Below, in pieces: positions 33,525-46,987 of a stretch of 64,000 bases of DNA. Under the pieces are notes generated by a model that saw only the letters and a program-made list of their open reading frames with translations, searched no databases and had not been told where the DNA came from. Every line of letters starts with the position of its first letter. Within the stretch, counting starts at the first letter, position 1. The stretch lies in the NCBI RefSeq assembly GCF_026151205.1, contig NC_087072.1, positions 6,806,084 through 6,870,083 on the forward strand, in the 5' to 3' direction. The DNA comes from Bolinopsis microptera. Taxonomy: Eukaryota; Ctenophora; Tentaculata; Lobata; Bolinopsidae. Made by a program: the position numbers and the translations under genes.

Positions 33525-35892
33525 GTGAAACATATTTTAATTTTTTACCTTTTATTTTACAATCATATATTATAATATTTAGAATGCCTCGTTTTGAAAA
33601 GTTTAATTTGTAATTATATCCAAATTCTTTTATTTAAAATTCATTTTGTGTATAAGATTCAATAAGGCCGCCAAAGCCCTCGCATTCTTCTAGAAAAACA
33701 AGCATTCGAAAGAAAACAACAATTGTTATTTAGTATCAGTTAATGCAGACAAAAACATATTTTATAAATATAACATAGTGAAAACATTTAGACCATATAT
33801 TTAGGGCTCTTGGCAGTTAGCAAGAGAGTGTCAGATAGTATATGTTATACTTTTACCAAAAATACGTCGAAATGTATCCAGGGTGGGATACAGGATCTGA
33901 GTGTTGCTGACCATAAAGTTTACGCACACCCACCCCCCACTTGCCTCCTGAATCTCTTGGTTGGATAGACAAATACTGACATTATGGTACGTTTATACTC
34001 CAAAGTACTTTGTGTAACTTGAAAGTAGTATTATTTATGTTGAGATTTTAGCATTCATTCATTAATAACATTATCAATATAATCAATTTTAATATCATTA
34101 TCAGACTTAATATCAAATAATAATTTATCAAATATCAATTATGAATTCACTCTGTTAAAAAGTTTTAAAATTTGGATATCTAAGATTTAAGATATTACAA
34201 CTACAGTTGTTAAAAACGCCCAAAATAGATCTGAGATATTTTCAGTCTGTAGTTCATATAATGATAGCAATAGTTTAAATTATGTTGCCGCTGCAATTTT
34301 AGATTAAATTACTGTACTTAAATTGTTATGGAGTCACAAGTATCTTTCAAGTCAGCAGCCTGTGTTTGTTATATTAGTGCTTTCGTTCTCAAATTTTATC
34401 AGTGTATTAATGGTAGTTTCTAGACAATTGCTGAGTTAAAATTTTTTTATGGAACAGTGTTCCAAAGCTTGGCTGCATTAACAAAAAGGTAGTGATTTAT
34501 TAGAAGATACCCGTTAGACTCGTTGCACGGTTTGAAATGGTGATGCCTCTTGAAAACAGGATTAACTTGTTTAAAGGTATACGGACATGAAAAGTAAATT
34601 TAAAAAACTATCCGGTGCTTTTAAAATATTAAATTATAATTATACCTAAATCTTGTAGCGCGATGCACTACTGTGGCCGCGCCGCGCATATTCTCGCGGT
34701 AACCACAGATGCAGTTGATCGGCGTGATTGACATCGTGAATACAAACCTAAATCCAAAGGCAGTAACCAGCTTTGTAAAATTTATTAATTAGTTCATATT
34801 AATATACGTCTATTCTAAATCTTACAATGCATATTTCATTAATTGTTATTAATCTATAAAACAATGAACAAGGCGTACTCCAGCCTACACGACAGCTACT
34901 CACTACTGTGCCGCGCGCGCAGAGTCTGCCTGCTAATGAAATGACTTCGGCAAACTCATATTATTTATGATGTGTTATAATTTGACATACGCGTAACCCT
35001 TGTTGAGCGCGCCGGAGTGCACGCTTCGCGTGCACGTGATGGTATACATGTGTAGCAAGTTATTATATGCGGCGCGGCCCCACACGCGTTTATTTTATAC
35101 TTTTGCTTTCGAATAAATATCGTGTCAATGTGTACGGTCTAAGTGTAGTATGGCATCGGACAGTGAGCCGCGCGTGCCGACTGTAGGATGGTTTTTTATC
35201 GTAATTTCGGGCAGTACAATTTGCTTCAAATAATAGATATTGAGTATTCTTCCCGACCTCGATTGCTACAAATATTGGTAAGCTTACTATAGACTACAAG
35301 GAAAGTGTCCAAAATTTAAAGCATATCCAACCATCGACATTAAGTTACAGCTTAAATGCAGCGTTATTTTGCCCCTTCCCATACCATTTTGATCACTATA
35401 TCAACTCCGATATCCACCAAATTTTTTAGGACAGTTGTGATAGCCCTTATTGGAAGCGTGTCGCGAATTTTCAGAATGATCCCATTCAAGGAACTGAAGA
35501 TTTATCCAAATAATACGAACAAAAATCAACGCGCAAACGAATTTGGTCAAATTTGGTAAATTACCGCGACTTTTACAGCTACTTTTGCTCCAAACACAAA
35601 AGCCTCGCGCAACATTCATATTTGGCACCAGGTGAAACTCACTAATCATTCACAAAAGGTATGACAAATTTGGTACTGTTATGAAATTCTCACAGTCTCT
35701 AGAAATCAATGGTACAAAATTTTTTAAATCCGAGCAAGTTTATTTTTATCGTGCACCCCCTAACCTAGTGTGTCATGTTTTGTGTAAACTGATTCCAATT
35801 GAATACTAGTGTTGACAGTTGTTCATCGTCTTCTAAATTTCTTCGAAGTAAGCGCGCGCCGCTTTATTCTCAGAAATGGGCACCGATAGCAC
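33525..35892. other. Unit 2 left arm
   Basis: Counterpart of 13081-15423, with the same CpG-rich patches (about 34660-34740, 34900-34925, 35000-35080) and the CGTGCACG hairpin near 35020-35036. No supportable gene. Confidence 0.5.
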
Positions 35893-37258
35893 TGTTTAGT
35901 TAGGGGTTTTGTGAATTGAAGGGTGAACTAGGTTGAAATATCTCATCGCCTGTATTATGGTAATTTATTGAATAGTTTTTAGTTTTACTGAAAGACTGGT
36001 AGTCGATCTAGACTGGTATTAGTCGATAAGTTTTGAAGTCTTTATCAATAGGGTTGCAATGTCCCACGGGCGGCGAAGCTGTAGTGAGTATTTAATCTTC
36101 GATAATATTCAGTAGTTATTTAGAGTGTGAAGGTTCGGGGGGAAATGCAGTGGGCTTAAAAGATTGTTAAAGTTTCAAATTTATTTAGAGCTTATAGTAT
36201 ATGAATATTACAATTATTTTAACTGCAATTGATTTTTGTTATTGTGTTGGACAAATAGCCGAGGTGTTACATAGAGTGCCATGAGAACCAAGCTCAGCCT
36301 TCAAACTCCCCAAAGACCTGTTACCAGCAGGTACAAAAAGGGAGCTCGCATTCCGCCTTCCGCTTTCGCCTCTGCATTGCACCTGTTCCTATCATGGCCC
36401 GGGTCTTGCTCTGCTGTTCCGTTCTCTCTCCACATGTTACTAATTTCTAGTATAGATTCCTCGCACTATAGTACTTCCTTTTCCGATATATCCTTCCAGG
36501 AATTAGGCTTTGGAGTTATTTCCTGAGGCAATATGACGGTGATACCCACCCAAATTGCTATTGCCTGTCCTCATCCTATGCTCCCCCAGTCCGCAATTGC
36601 TTTATTGATTCCCCCTCCTCCTTCTCGAGAACCGTTCGGCACTTTGTTAGATCCTCGAGATGACCATGCAAGATGGTTCAGTTCAGTTGACATTTCCTAT
36701 ATGAAAGGCCAGATCGCAATTTATTTATTATTCCTTGTGAGAGTGAGGAACCGGGTACGCGACCTCGTGATATCATCCTATTTAATCGCTTCACCCTCGC
36801 CACATTGCTACTACTTCAATTATTGGAGTAAATGGACATTAGAATTAGTTCATGAGATATGAGTGATTATTTAATTTTGTTGTCCTATTTAACCTTATTA
36901 TTTTCAACCCTTGATTAACTTGTTTTAATGTTTTTTTTGTTATCTTACTGATATATATTACATAAATTTCTGAAGTCAATAATAACAATAGAAATACTGT
37001 CAAAATAATGTATCCTGTACAAAGAGAGTTTGGGCTTGGGACTACTTCCCCGAGAGAGTCTCAAACCGGAAGACTTCCTTACATCGGAACTGGGAATTTC
37101 CATACTCTAGTTAAATGGAGCCCTTTATACGCTAGTTAATTTTTTTTTCAATTCCCATCACAAAGTAATGAAATATAAATAACTAATTATTCTCTTGAAG
37201 TCATGGAAATTTGGTGCATTATATAGGCCTGTTAAGTAAGTTGTCGTGCTGAAACCGA
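35893..37258 (+). repeat. Long direct repeat 2a
   Basis: Counterpart of 15424-16780, starting TGTTTAGTTAGGGG and ending 'gtcgtgctgaaaccga'. An 81-codon plus frame at 36281-36526 lies in the CT-rich part. Other copies have similar but broken frames in the same place. Confidence 0.85.
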
Positions 37259-37274
37259 AATAGCCGCCTTAAAA

Positions 37275-37410
37275 ATGTTAGCCCTAATGCGGCTCTCGCT
37301 GGTATCAAATTTTGTAGCAATATTTCAAAAAAATCTGGAAGAGACACCAAACCTTAGTTTGCTTGTTTTTTATAGTGTCACCGTTAGTGCAATTTATTTA
37401 TTTACATTGA
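37275..37410 (+). CDS. Short membrane-like ORF after direct repeat 2a (candidate)
   Basis: Counterpart of 16798-16931. This copy has an open 65-codon frame from the ATG at 37275, reading 'MLALMRLSLVSNFVAIF' and then 'KNLEETPNLSLLVF'. Comparison with units 1 and 3 suggests that indels shift the frame after the first 20 codons and that the ancestral frame stops at the TGA near 37410. Confidence 0.3.
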
Positions 37411-37917
37411 TATTAGTGTGTGCAGGCCTCGCCATAATTAAAATGATGAAGTCACAACTGAGTAGTAGGTAGAAGAGATAAAGAACTGATGTAATTTATA
37501 ATGAGAAGTATGAGAAGAGATGTTTTAAAGAGAAAGAAGTGAATATATATAGAAATATTCGGCACGTATAATTAGATAAAAAGATAGGCAATGATGCGAA
37601 GAGATGTATGATGTTTCGAGATAATGATGTTTGATGCTATTATGAGATTTTGAAATGTGAGACAAGTATATATGGGGAGATATATCAAACTGCAGTATAA
37701 ATTATTAGCCGGCTAAGGGATACGGGGTTTCAGAAGATGTTGTGAAGTTTATTGGGTAGGAGGTGCTATAATGGTTGTGACAAAAGGTGTAAGTTTTAAT
37801 GAGTAGATGGTCTTATCTGTTATTTGAAAGTGTTGTGATACCTCCAAAGGCTCTTGGTGGTTATGAAACACTTCAGAATTCAGTACGACCCTTCGAACTT
37901 TGAAACTAAGATTGGCA

Positions 37918-38160
37918 ACATGATTTTGCGTATAGGGTCTATGCGGACGTGAGAAGAGATGTTATGATACAGAGGGAGCATTTGAGAAAAGGGTTTTTGT
38001 TGTTTAAAAAATAAAGTTGTTTTAGCGTAATAGGGTATGCGGACGTGAAGAGAGATAGTTATTTGATTTATGACTGATTAGAGGGAGATTTGATAAAGGG
38101 TTTGTTGTATTAAAAAATAAGATGATTAGTGCATTAGGGTATGCGACGTGAAGAAGATGG
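37918..38160 (+). repeat. Tandem repeat, about 102-bp unit, unit 2
   Basis: Same 2.4-copy tandem repeat as at 17467-17712, with 'gggtatgcgg', 'gagggagatttga' and 'gggtttgttg' recurring. Confidence 0.75.
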
Positions 38161-38334
38161 GAAGATATTTTAAATGATGGTAGATACGTGAGAAGTGATT
38201 TGATTATAGATAGTGATGTTGTTAACGTTGCATGTGGTAACATGCTGGGAAATATGGGATGGGAAAGAGGGAGAGTCTATAATCCCAGTCTTAAAGGGGG
38301 CAGGCGGATTCCGCAAGGAGCCGGGGACACGTTA

Positions 38335-38780
38335 AAACATTACTATAGTGCTGGGATGAGGAACTGAAGGCTCGTGTCTAACGAAGTGTGAATTAAACCA
38401 CACTGCTTGGTTACCCTCTAGTCGTGCCGTGTTTGGGCTACCTGGTTTTCAGTACCTGGAGCTTGTCACCCCCGGGACTGGTGATACGTTCCCCAGGTCA
38501 AGTGGAACACGGTGGTACGTGGTCGACAGTCAACACCTAGTAGTATCTTATATTTTTGAACCCCACAAATGGTGGAAATTTACCCAGAATGGGAGTAAAT
38601 ATAAATTGGAAGATTAGATCTAGTGAAACAGGCAAGGCAAGAAGAAACGTCAAAGTTCATAGTTGTGACAGCTAAGTCCTCTATGGATAAGACCGTCGGT
38701 GGAACTAGAGTGCCAATCCCATTACTGGTCATCCATCGCTAACAGACTGGGTCCTTGCCCGGTAGGTTACATATGCGTAC
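38335..38780 (+). CDS. Candidate coding block in the element core, unit 2
   Basis: Counterpart of 17905-18342. Open for 62 codons at 38429-38617, with 'LVVSYIFEPHK' and 'NGSKYKLED'. The frame then shifts relative to the other copies. Well conserved and GC-balanced. Confidence 0.4.
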
Positions 38781-39226
38781 TTCCTTTTATCGTAAAAGGT
38801 TGCGTGATCTGCTCAATGTACAGTCGGGCCTACTATTAGCTAAAGCGACTTGGGCTTTTTGATCGTCCTGTTAGTAGCGAATGTAGTGTTGTTGATCGAG
38901 GGGATTAAAAAGTGAACCTGGGAAGCAATGGGCAGTTTCTTTAAACTGCGGAAATGGGGTCAGCTCGGACTGCGCCTGGTTACACATCATGATTAAGTAA
39001 GGAATAAATAGTAAGTAAGGGTATTTGGCCATAAAATTGAATTTAGATTGGTGAGAAGTTGAATGGTGACAGGAAGTCGGAAGACAGAAGTGACAAATTT
39101 TGTTGAAGTGGAGTAATTTACGTTGTGAAATATGGCTGGTGATGCACATTATTACTGCATTTGGCTTTTATACGATTTATGAAGAAATTTGTAAGTACTA
39201 CTAAGATTATTTTTTATTCTCCGCAG

Positions 39227-39443
39227 AATACCGAAAAAGTTCGTACAAGTTGAGTGAACTTACAGAGAACTTACAAGGTCAGATGTTGTAGCGATAATAA
39301 ATAAATTAGATACATTTGCCTTTGTAGCAGCAAATCCTTTTGCACTGTAGTTAGATTTGTTTATGCTGTGTGAAGTAGTACCGTCGGCTGATCGAAGTAT
39401 AGCCGCCTAGTAGTTCTTATTTAAATAAAGTCAAGTAGTTTAG
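39227..39443 (+). CDS. Candidate 3' exon of the element core, unit 2
   Basis: Counterpart of 18798-19006 with acceptor CTCCGCAG. An 18-base internal duplication ('gaacttacag-gaacttacaagg') is present only in this copy near 39258-39280. The frame is otherwise broken by single-base indels. Confidence 0.35.
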
Positions 39444-40597
39444 ATTAGAGTTGTAGTATTCGAATTAGAGTATGTATTATTGATTAAGTAATTGCTGAAT
39501 TAAAGATATAAACGGCTGATCGAAGAATAGCCAATGTAGAGTTGCGTATTTTGAATTTTTTTTTTAAAAGTTTTATTTTTTATTTTGTCGTGCTTTTTGG
39601 TGAGGAAAATGTGCTTTAGAAATTTTTATTCGTTCATAACATGAATTGTAGAATCATTTTAGTATGGTTTATTGTATAAAAAAAAAAGATAAATACAAGA
39701 GTAAATATAATAATATAAATTAATAATAAAGATAAGTAAGTAAGAAGATAAAAAGTAGAATGCGTCGAATTTTTATTTTAGTTATTTCTTAAGGTTATTG
39801 AAGTATACACATATGTGAGTGAGCTTAAACTGTCGAGACCTCCGTTATTATATAAGATCCGTTATAATATAACATAAACGATAATAACATTAACACTATA
39901 AATTGATTACAAGCTGAAATTAATTTAATTTTGTTTTAACGTGTATTGTTTGGACACGGTGTCTTCTATCGGGTGGAGTACAGACTTATAATTGTTGTGC
40001 GTAATTACCGCTGAAGTAGAGTTATGTGAAAACTTGAGGATGAGAACTTTATACATTTTAATTTAGTTTGCCTATTAGCTGTTTGTAAGGGAATGATCCG
40101 ATAAATGTATTCGATTAATATTATTATCTTAGTAAACAATTAAAAATTATTAGAAATTTATCAAACGAAAAGTATTATCTAAATGTACCGAGATGGAAGT
40201 ATTTAAGAGGACATTACCTTGAGGTACACGTTACGAAGACTATATAGTTAGTGAAGTGTTTTCCTCCACTGAACATCATGATTCCGCAATGTTCTCTCTA
40301 AACTCAGTACACCATGAATTGGCACTACGCAATTACAAGACTTTTCTTTTAAATATAATATTATGGTAATTCAATATGTTTGTTTGGACGATTATATTTA
40401 ATTTGTTGGTTTGTGCGCGAGAAATTCGATTAGGTCTTTAAATTAACGTTTTTTTACCATAAGAAACGGCATACCTAATTTACTATAGTTCTTTTGGAAA
40501 TTTTTTAAAGAAAAAGAGAGGTGTAGATTTATCATTTTCTTTAAAGTTAGATTGTTTTGCTTTGACGTGGTCGTCATTATTTTTCGATCGGGGAAGA

Positions 40598-41987
40598 TGT
40601 TCGATAGGGTTTAGATGAATTGAGGGGTGAACAGGTTTGCAATTATCTCACGCCTTGTATTATGGTATATTTATAGAATAGTTTTAGTTTTTCTGAAAGA
40701 CTTGGTAGTCTCGATCTAGACTGGTAGTCAGATAAGTTTGAGTTTTATCAATGGGTTGCAATGTCCCAACTCGGCGTGAAGCTGTAGTTTGTATTTTAAG
40801 TCTTGCGTAAGATTAGTAGTCCTATTTAAGTTGTGCATCGTTCCCGGTGGGTAAAGCAGTGGCTTAAGATTGTTAAAGTTTCAAATTTATTTGAGCTTTA
40901 TTGTTAAAAGAATACGTACCAATTATTTTAACAGATATTGATTTGGCGATGATTGTGTTGACAAAACTAGCCGAGGGTTACAAGAGTGCCATGAGAACCA
41001 GCTCATGCCCTTCAACTCCCCAAAGAACCTGTCAACAGCAACGCTACAAAAAGGGAAAGCTGCCTTCGCCTTCGCCTTGCGCTTTTTGCATTCACCTGTT
41101 CCTATCCATGGACCCGCGTGGTCTTGGCTAATGCTGTTTCCAGTTTCTCTTCCACTTGTTACTCATTTCTATTTATAATTCCTCGCACTACATAGTTCTA
41201 CCTGTTCCCGATAGATCCTTCCAGAATTAGGCTATGGAGTTCTTTCCTGAGGCAATATGACGGGTGATTACAACCCCACTTGCTCTGGCCTGTCCTCACC
41301 TAAGCTCCAACAGTCGCATTGTTATTGATTCTCCCCCTCCTTCCTCGAGAACCAGTTCTTCACTATGTTAGATCCTCGAGATGGACCATGCACAGATGGT
41401 TCAGTTCTAGTTGACACTTCCTCTAGATGAAAAGGGCCAGATCGCCACCTTTTTATTCTTATTCCTGAGTGAGAGAGAACGGGAAACAGCAACTCGTGAA
41501 TCATCTATTTAATCGCTTCACCCTCGCCACGATTCGCTTACTACTTCAATTATTTGGGTTAATGGACTTTAAGACTAAGTTATATGAGATATGAGAGGAT
41601 AATTATTTTTGTAGTCCTATCTTAACCCTATTATTTTTCAACCCTTTAGTTACTTGTTTTATTGGTTATCTTTATCTGCCAGATTTAAAATTCCTTAAAA
41701 TTCTGTAGTCCATAATTTCTTTAGAAATTACTGTTCCAAAATTGTATCTGTACAAAGAGAGAAAAATTTGGGCTGGACTGCTTCCCCGAGAGAGTCTCAA
41801 ACCGGAGACTTACATAATCATCGGAACTTGAATTTCAATATCCATAGTTAAAAGGACTGCCCTTTATACGTGTTAATTTAATTACATCACAAAGTAATGA
41901 AATATAATAAATAAATAATCTCTAGAAGTCATGGAAAATTGGAGCATTAAATAAGGCCGTTAAGTAAGTTGTCGCTGCTGAAACCGA
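40598..41987 (+). repeat. Long direct repeat 2b
   Basis: Counterpart of 20186-21551 and the longest copy (about 1390 bp). It ends '...gctgaaaccga' before the shared 'gtacgcc' flank. Confidence 0.85.
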
Positions 41988-42240
41988 GTACGCCATGTTA
42001 ACAAGCACATGCTACGAGAGTAGCGCGCCGCAGGGCCGATTTGCTCTAACCAGAAGCCTCTCGCTTGCAAGTAGCGTATGGACTTGTGAAAACGAGCGCC
42101 GTCACGCAGTACGCGTAGAAACACAATTTGGTGGGGGGGCTATGTGAAGGCCAGATCATTAACAGTGGTCAATACTAGTGACCAAGGATAAGGACCCAAG
42201 TGCCTGTACGCTTTTTCGGACCCCTGTTGACCACTATATT
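41988..42240 (+). repeat. GC-rich post-repeat module, unit 2
   Basis: Counterpart of 21552-21790, with the same 'gctctaaccaga', 'cgcagtacgcgtag' and 'agtggtcaa'/'ttgaccac' words. A short G-run ('ggtggggggg', about 42131) is inserted only in this copy. Confidence 0.65.
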
Positions 42241-42283
42241 GAAATTGCTCTACAACATTGAATATTTATTGATAGGTTTTATA

Positions 42284-42418
42284 ATTACTGACGCGACGCC
42301 GAGTTGGAGGGAGCTGCGGTGTTGGATCAGTCGACGCGTCCTCCAATTGGAACAAAATATTTTACGAGTTTCACCCGTTATAATTTTTTGTATTCAAACT
42401 CGGCGCGCGTCTTGGTAG
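42284..42418. repeat. Small foldback, unit 2
   Basis: Counterpart of 21833-21952. Here the outer arms are clearer: 'gacgccgagttgga' against 'caaactcggcgcgcgtc', and 'gtcgacgcgtc' lies inside. Confidence 0.7.
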
Positions 42419-42930
42419 GTATAGTTATAAAATATACAAATACATACTGTATGATGCATAAAGACAATCTTTAGTTTTATTTTAATGAATGAAAAATATC
42501 ACATATTCAATATTACATCTATTTGCCAATGATTTACACAGTACATTTTAAAATTTTGGTGATATATTGACTATTTTATTAACATATTAATCTAGTTAAT
42601 CTGCAGTTGTATAATAGTAGTATTGTTAAGCTATTGTGCCACACTGGAGTTAGATTTTGTAAGACCGGTAGGGCGGTAGCACACTTTAGATTAATATTAT
42701 GGTATTATAAAAGTACCGTTTTCAAACTGAATATTCTTGAAACACAGTAAGTCAAAGTGATACCGTCATGACAAATTTACTTATCACATCAGAATGGCAA
42801 GCATCAGAAGAAAAACATAATTGCGCCTCCTAAATGAAAATCAATGATGAAATATATACTAGCTTGAAGCTACACAATGTTTTCTTAACATTAAATTTTA
42901 CACCTAGAATTAGCGTCATTTTTGACCCTT

Positions 42931-43088
42931 TCATAACAAACTGCACTTGCTGATTTAGTCTTTTTGACTTTGAATTGAGGCTCTGAAGTTTTTGTAAGAT
43001 CTTGCTAGTGGTGGAAGTGGGGGAGAGGAGTTTGAATTTGTGCATAAGAAACGGTCGAGGCCGCACCAAAATTTAACCGGCTGTCTCC
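42931..43088 (-). CDS. Terminal coding exon of the minus-strand gene, unit 2
   Basis: Counterpart of 22476-22628. Acceptor 'ttttttctccacag', then a frame with 'RPRPFL' and 'SKRLNQQVQFV'. In this copy an indel shifts the frame around the expected TGA, so translation would read on as 'MKGSKMT'. The other two copies stop there. Confidence 0.5.
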
Positions 43089-44881
43089 CTGTGGAGAAAA
43101 AAGTTAGGGCGAGTATTTAAACCAGGATCTGGAAGATTGAAAAACTTATGAAGTTATTTGTTGCTCTATTTCCCTAATTTCAAATTGTTGCTGTAAGTGA
43201 TAATATGTTAATATGAAACATTTCCACTAAATTCTGAACTTGTTTAATCAAGTTAAACAGATCCATGATATATGTTGTCGAGAATAAATTGGTACATTTC
43301 AGCTTTGACTTTACTGCAGCACAAACGATTCTGACTTACGGCGAGCCAAAGATCAGGAGAACCAGTGCGGGAGCCCTTTTAGCGCCGACCTCCTTTTTGA
43401 AGGTAAGCTAGATCGGATATATTTTAATACCCTGGAGTGAGGAGCAGGGTTTGGTTTGTCAGTCTGTCCTGTGGAGATATCAACATTCAAACTTACAAGT
43501 AAACCAAGGTCATACCAGTTTACATGTAGTAGCTCTAGCAACAAACATAAGTTTTAATGAACGTTGCATACTACAAATTTACAAGAGTTGACAGATTAAA
43601 ATACTGTTTTAACTGGGACACAATTTATGTTTTTTTATTTAAAGCTCTGTTGCTAAATTGTTCGAACATTATTCCGAAACATTGTTTCGACATTCTTCCA
43701 TAAATTGTTTCCACGTTCGTGACACAAAGATATTTTGTGGTGCTGGCAAAAGACAAGCCTGGGTAGTTTGATGTTGCTGAAAGTGTTCTGGGTAATGTCG
43801 TGTTTAGTAAACGCGATTAATAAATCAGGTGCTCTTCAAAAACTGGTGGAATGCCATGCTTTCAGTTTCTGTGCAATGTGCTATTGTGCCCCGGAGTGGA
43901 AGAGCGCTTGCTGAGACGTGGACAAGAACGCTTGCGGATTGGCCAAAAGAACGGTTGTCAGTAAGTAGGAATCATAGTATGGCATCAGAAAATCCCGGAA
44001 TTGTTTTCAGTCCGCTCTAGCCTTTGCCCCTCCCTCCCCCCCCTTACATGAATAATGGGCGGATTCTAAGGCTTCAAGGTTTATCGGCATCTCAGGTTTG
44101 ATGGTTGTATATTTGATGTAATGAAGAAAACTGGAAAATGAAAAGAAAAAATGTTTGGGGTAAGGCAAAAAAAGCTAAAACAAGATCTTAAACATGGACA
44201 CTAACTTTTCCTATAAACATTCCGTATCTTAGGTATTGCTTAACATTGAATTTCACATAAAATATAAATGATGTCATTGCATGGAATTATTGGTTGGTTA
44301 CGTTGATTGGTTTGCAACATGGAGGATGATGATTCGAATGATGTCATTGTATACGAGATGTCGAGATTCGATCAGAATAAATGGTGATGCATGACTAAGG
44401 TGAAGATGTGTATACGGATCCCATCGTTTCACAAAGATTCACTCGAACTCTCAATCCTGTACTTGATGCGGTGACTTGTAATGATGTTAAGAACTGAGCT
44501 GTTAAATGAGGTGTGGGTGCGTCTTTTCAATATTTAACTAGTGAAAGTGAAAGTGAAGTGAAAGTGGAAAAAAAGTGCTGGACAATATTGACAGATGTGC
44601 GGGGTAGAACACGGAGGGTGAATACAAATATGGAAATAGCATAGTGTTCTGTCCGTCAATGTGCGTCTAAGCGAAAATATAGTTTAAACGTTTCTTCCGG
44701 CTAATCAGTAATATTTATCGTGCTAATTTGCAGCTAGTTATACGAGTTATTTAACTACATTAATCTAGCTGATTAATCTGCTAACAAATATTGTTGAAAA
44801 CATTAAAAACGAAATGGAAAGCGAATATCTTAACTATAAGTGAAACTTAAAAAAACAGCTCCTTATATTTTCATAACTCAC
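43089..44881 (-). other. Intron of the minus-strand gene, unit 2
   Basis: Counterpart of 22629-24394, about 1.79 kb, bounded by the same donor and acceptor. The GC-balanced patch (43680-44140) is present, with a C-rich insertion ('ccctccctcccccccc', about 44029) only in this copy. Confidence 0.4.
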
Positions 44882-45010
44882 CGACATGTACTGTTTCTTA
44901 GAGTTTTTGGAGTTACTCCCTGTCGCGCTGTTGCTGCGAGTTCGTTTGATGGTGTCGTCATGGGAAGAGGTGGAGGGTCGCCGAGTTAGGCGGCGAGGTG
45001 AAACTTCAGA
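44882..45010 (-). CDS. Internal coding exon of the minus-strand gene, unit 2
   Basis: Counterpart of 24395-24523 with donor TCG|GTGAGT. Open through 'SPRRLTRRPSTSSHDDTIKR', then 'TGSNSKNSKK'. Downstream of 'IKRT' the frame differs by one base from unit 1; unit 1's frame is the one that joins the terminal exon in phase. Confidence 0.5.
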
Positions 45011-46948
45011 GGACTTGAGCACCGGGTTAATCCATTGGATCAGGGATTACAGATTCAGGACATGAATACGTAATTTACTTAATTGATTACTTAATAGTAC
45101 AGAATCAGGGACATGAATAATCAATTGACACTGATACACATTGAAACATTGATAGACATTTTAGAGCTTTCTAGTAGTGGACAAGTATGTAATAGGTGGT
45201 TGAGACTCATGAATATGGAAACATATTTTTAGTTTCATTCTAAAAATCAAGAATTTGAATGTTCTTCTCAACCGCCCAAATAAATATTTGCCACCAACAT
45301 TGATACAGTTTTTTAGATAAAATTAGATCGGTAATCTTTGTTAAATAGGGCATGCTTTTGATTTTTCTTGTCTTATAAATAAGCGATTAATTTAAACAAC
45401 CATTAACTAAGCATAAAAGTGCGTCACAGTTAAAAGTCATAAAGTTTGCAGATATAGACTACGATTAATTTGTATTAGAACAGACAGAGAGTGCAGCCGG
45501 GTCGGTTTCATTCCTTGTTTGTTCTTGTGAACTTATATTTTATAGCTTCAAGTTGGTATTATATCAGCAAATAATAACATGCAAGTAATCAGCTCCATAT
45601 TGATTTTAACAGAGAGTAAAGTGTCTCATAACAAATTCTGTTGAAAGAAAATGTATGTGCTTTTAAAGAAATGAGTTACAAGAGGGAGGGAAGATTGAAT
45701 GAGAGTGGAGTATGTAATGCAATGGTGAATTTTGGCCGAGCCAGAAAATTTAATAAAGGTCATGAAAAGGGCCAGTGATATCCTGTTTATTTTCTTAAAT
45801 CTTTAATATCCGTGTGATTTAGTTATCAAGTGGAAAGAAACAACTTTAAAATTTTACAGTTGAGCGGTATCTTCGTTTTCGGAGAGCAACAGAAAATAAG
45901 CACGGGTCGATGTACTCGTTATTCTGTTCGACATGACAAGAAAAACTTCACGACGGATTCTACTCATCCTTAAAGTGGAACCAAGGTCCCAAGGACTGAT
46001 GAGTAACGATTCAAAGTTATATCAAGCTGATCAGTGAAAAACGGTTTCAAAATTTCCCCCAGGTTGATTCAGGGTGATAAGAAACTCAATTCAGGACATC
46101 TAAAACTCAAGTTCCAGAACAATCTAAAATTCGTCTGTTGAAGATTCCCCCTATTCAGATTCGCATTTAACGTTGACTGATAAGGACAGTTGATAAAAAC
46201 AACCCAGCAACACCAGCAGGAATTCTTTCTTGCAGCGACTCATACTGTCATTTCCCGTGTGATGCTCCCATGTGAACTGAGGAGCCGGTCAAGCTATTTT
46301 CTGAGTGACTCATGCCGACTGAGCAAGTTACTGAGCACATATATAACTAATTAATAATTAACAAACTTATTTATTAACTGATTAATTGGTATAATAAATC
46401 AGAAGCTCGTGGACTGAATCGTGTTAGAGCCAGTGCGATAACTGGTTGGGACGATGGAGAGATGATAAGTTATATTTAATCCCTGTGTTTAATGAGAGCA
46501 AAGGAATGATACATTCGTTCTTGCCAAGCTATTGCTGGGCAATACATGCAAATTCAAAAACCTCTCTGACCTGTTTAACGAACCGATGAATGAAAAGATT
46601 TTAATGATAATGAATGAAAAATGAAAGTTTAACAAAATGGTTCGTTAAATCTGTTTGTTGTCTCTCTGGGGTTAAAGTAAAATCATTACAATCAGCATGG
46701 GAGAAGTTTGCCTTAATTGCGACACATACACTTGGTTTCACGTATTATATATAACAAGAGTAACATGCAAATGTATGAAGAAAACGAGCAATTTATTAAA
46801 CTTATTCGAAATAGTAATTAGCTTGTTAGTTTAGCTAATTTGATTAGGAAGACTAGGGACGATTAGCAGCAAGTCAGATGCGATCAGAGTAACATGTGCG
46901 GAGCACCTTTGGGATGTATCCCCCCCCCCCCCCCCCCCCCCCCCCCCC

Positions 46949-46987
<39 letters not shown>

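Larger units (their letters stand above)
35893..41987 (+). mobile_element. LTR-like element, unit 2 (about 6.1 kb)
   Basis: Same layout as in unit 1: direct repeat 35893-37258, core 37259-40597, direct repeat 40598-41987. The purine-rich 'ggggaaga' directly precedes the second repeat. Both flanks match those in units 1 and 3, so this is one ancestral insertion multiplied with the unit. Confidence 0.6.
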
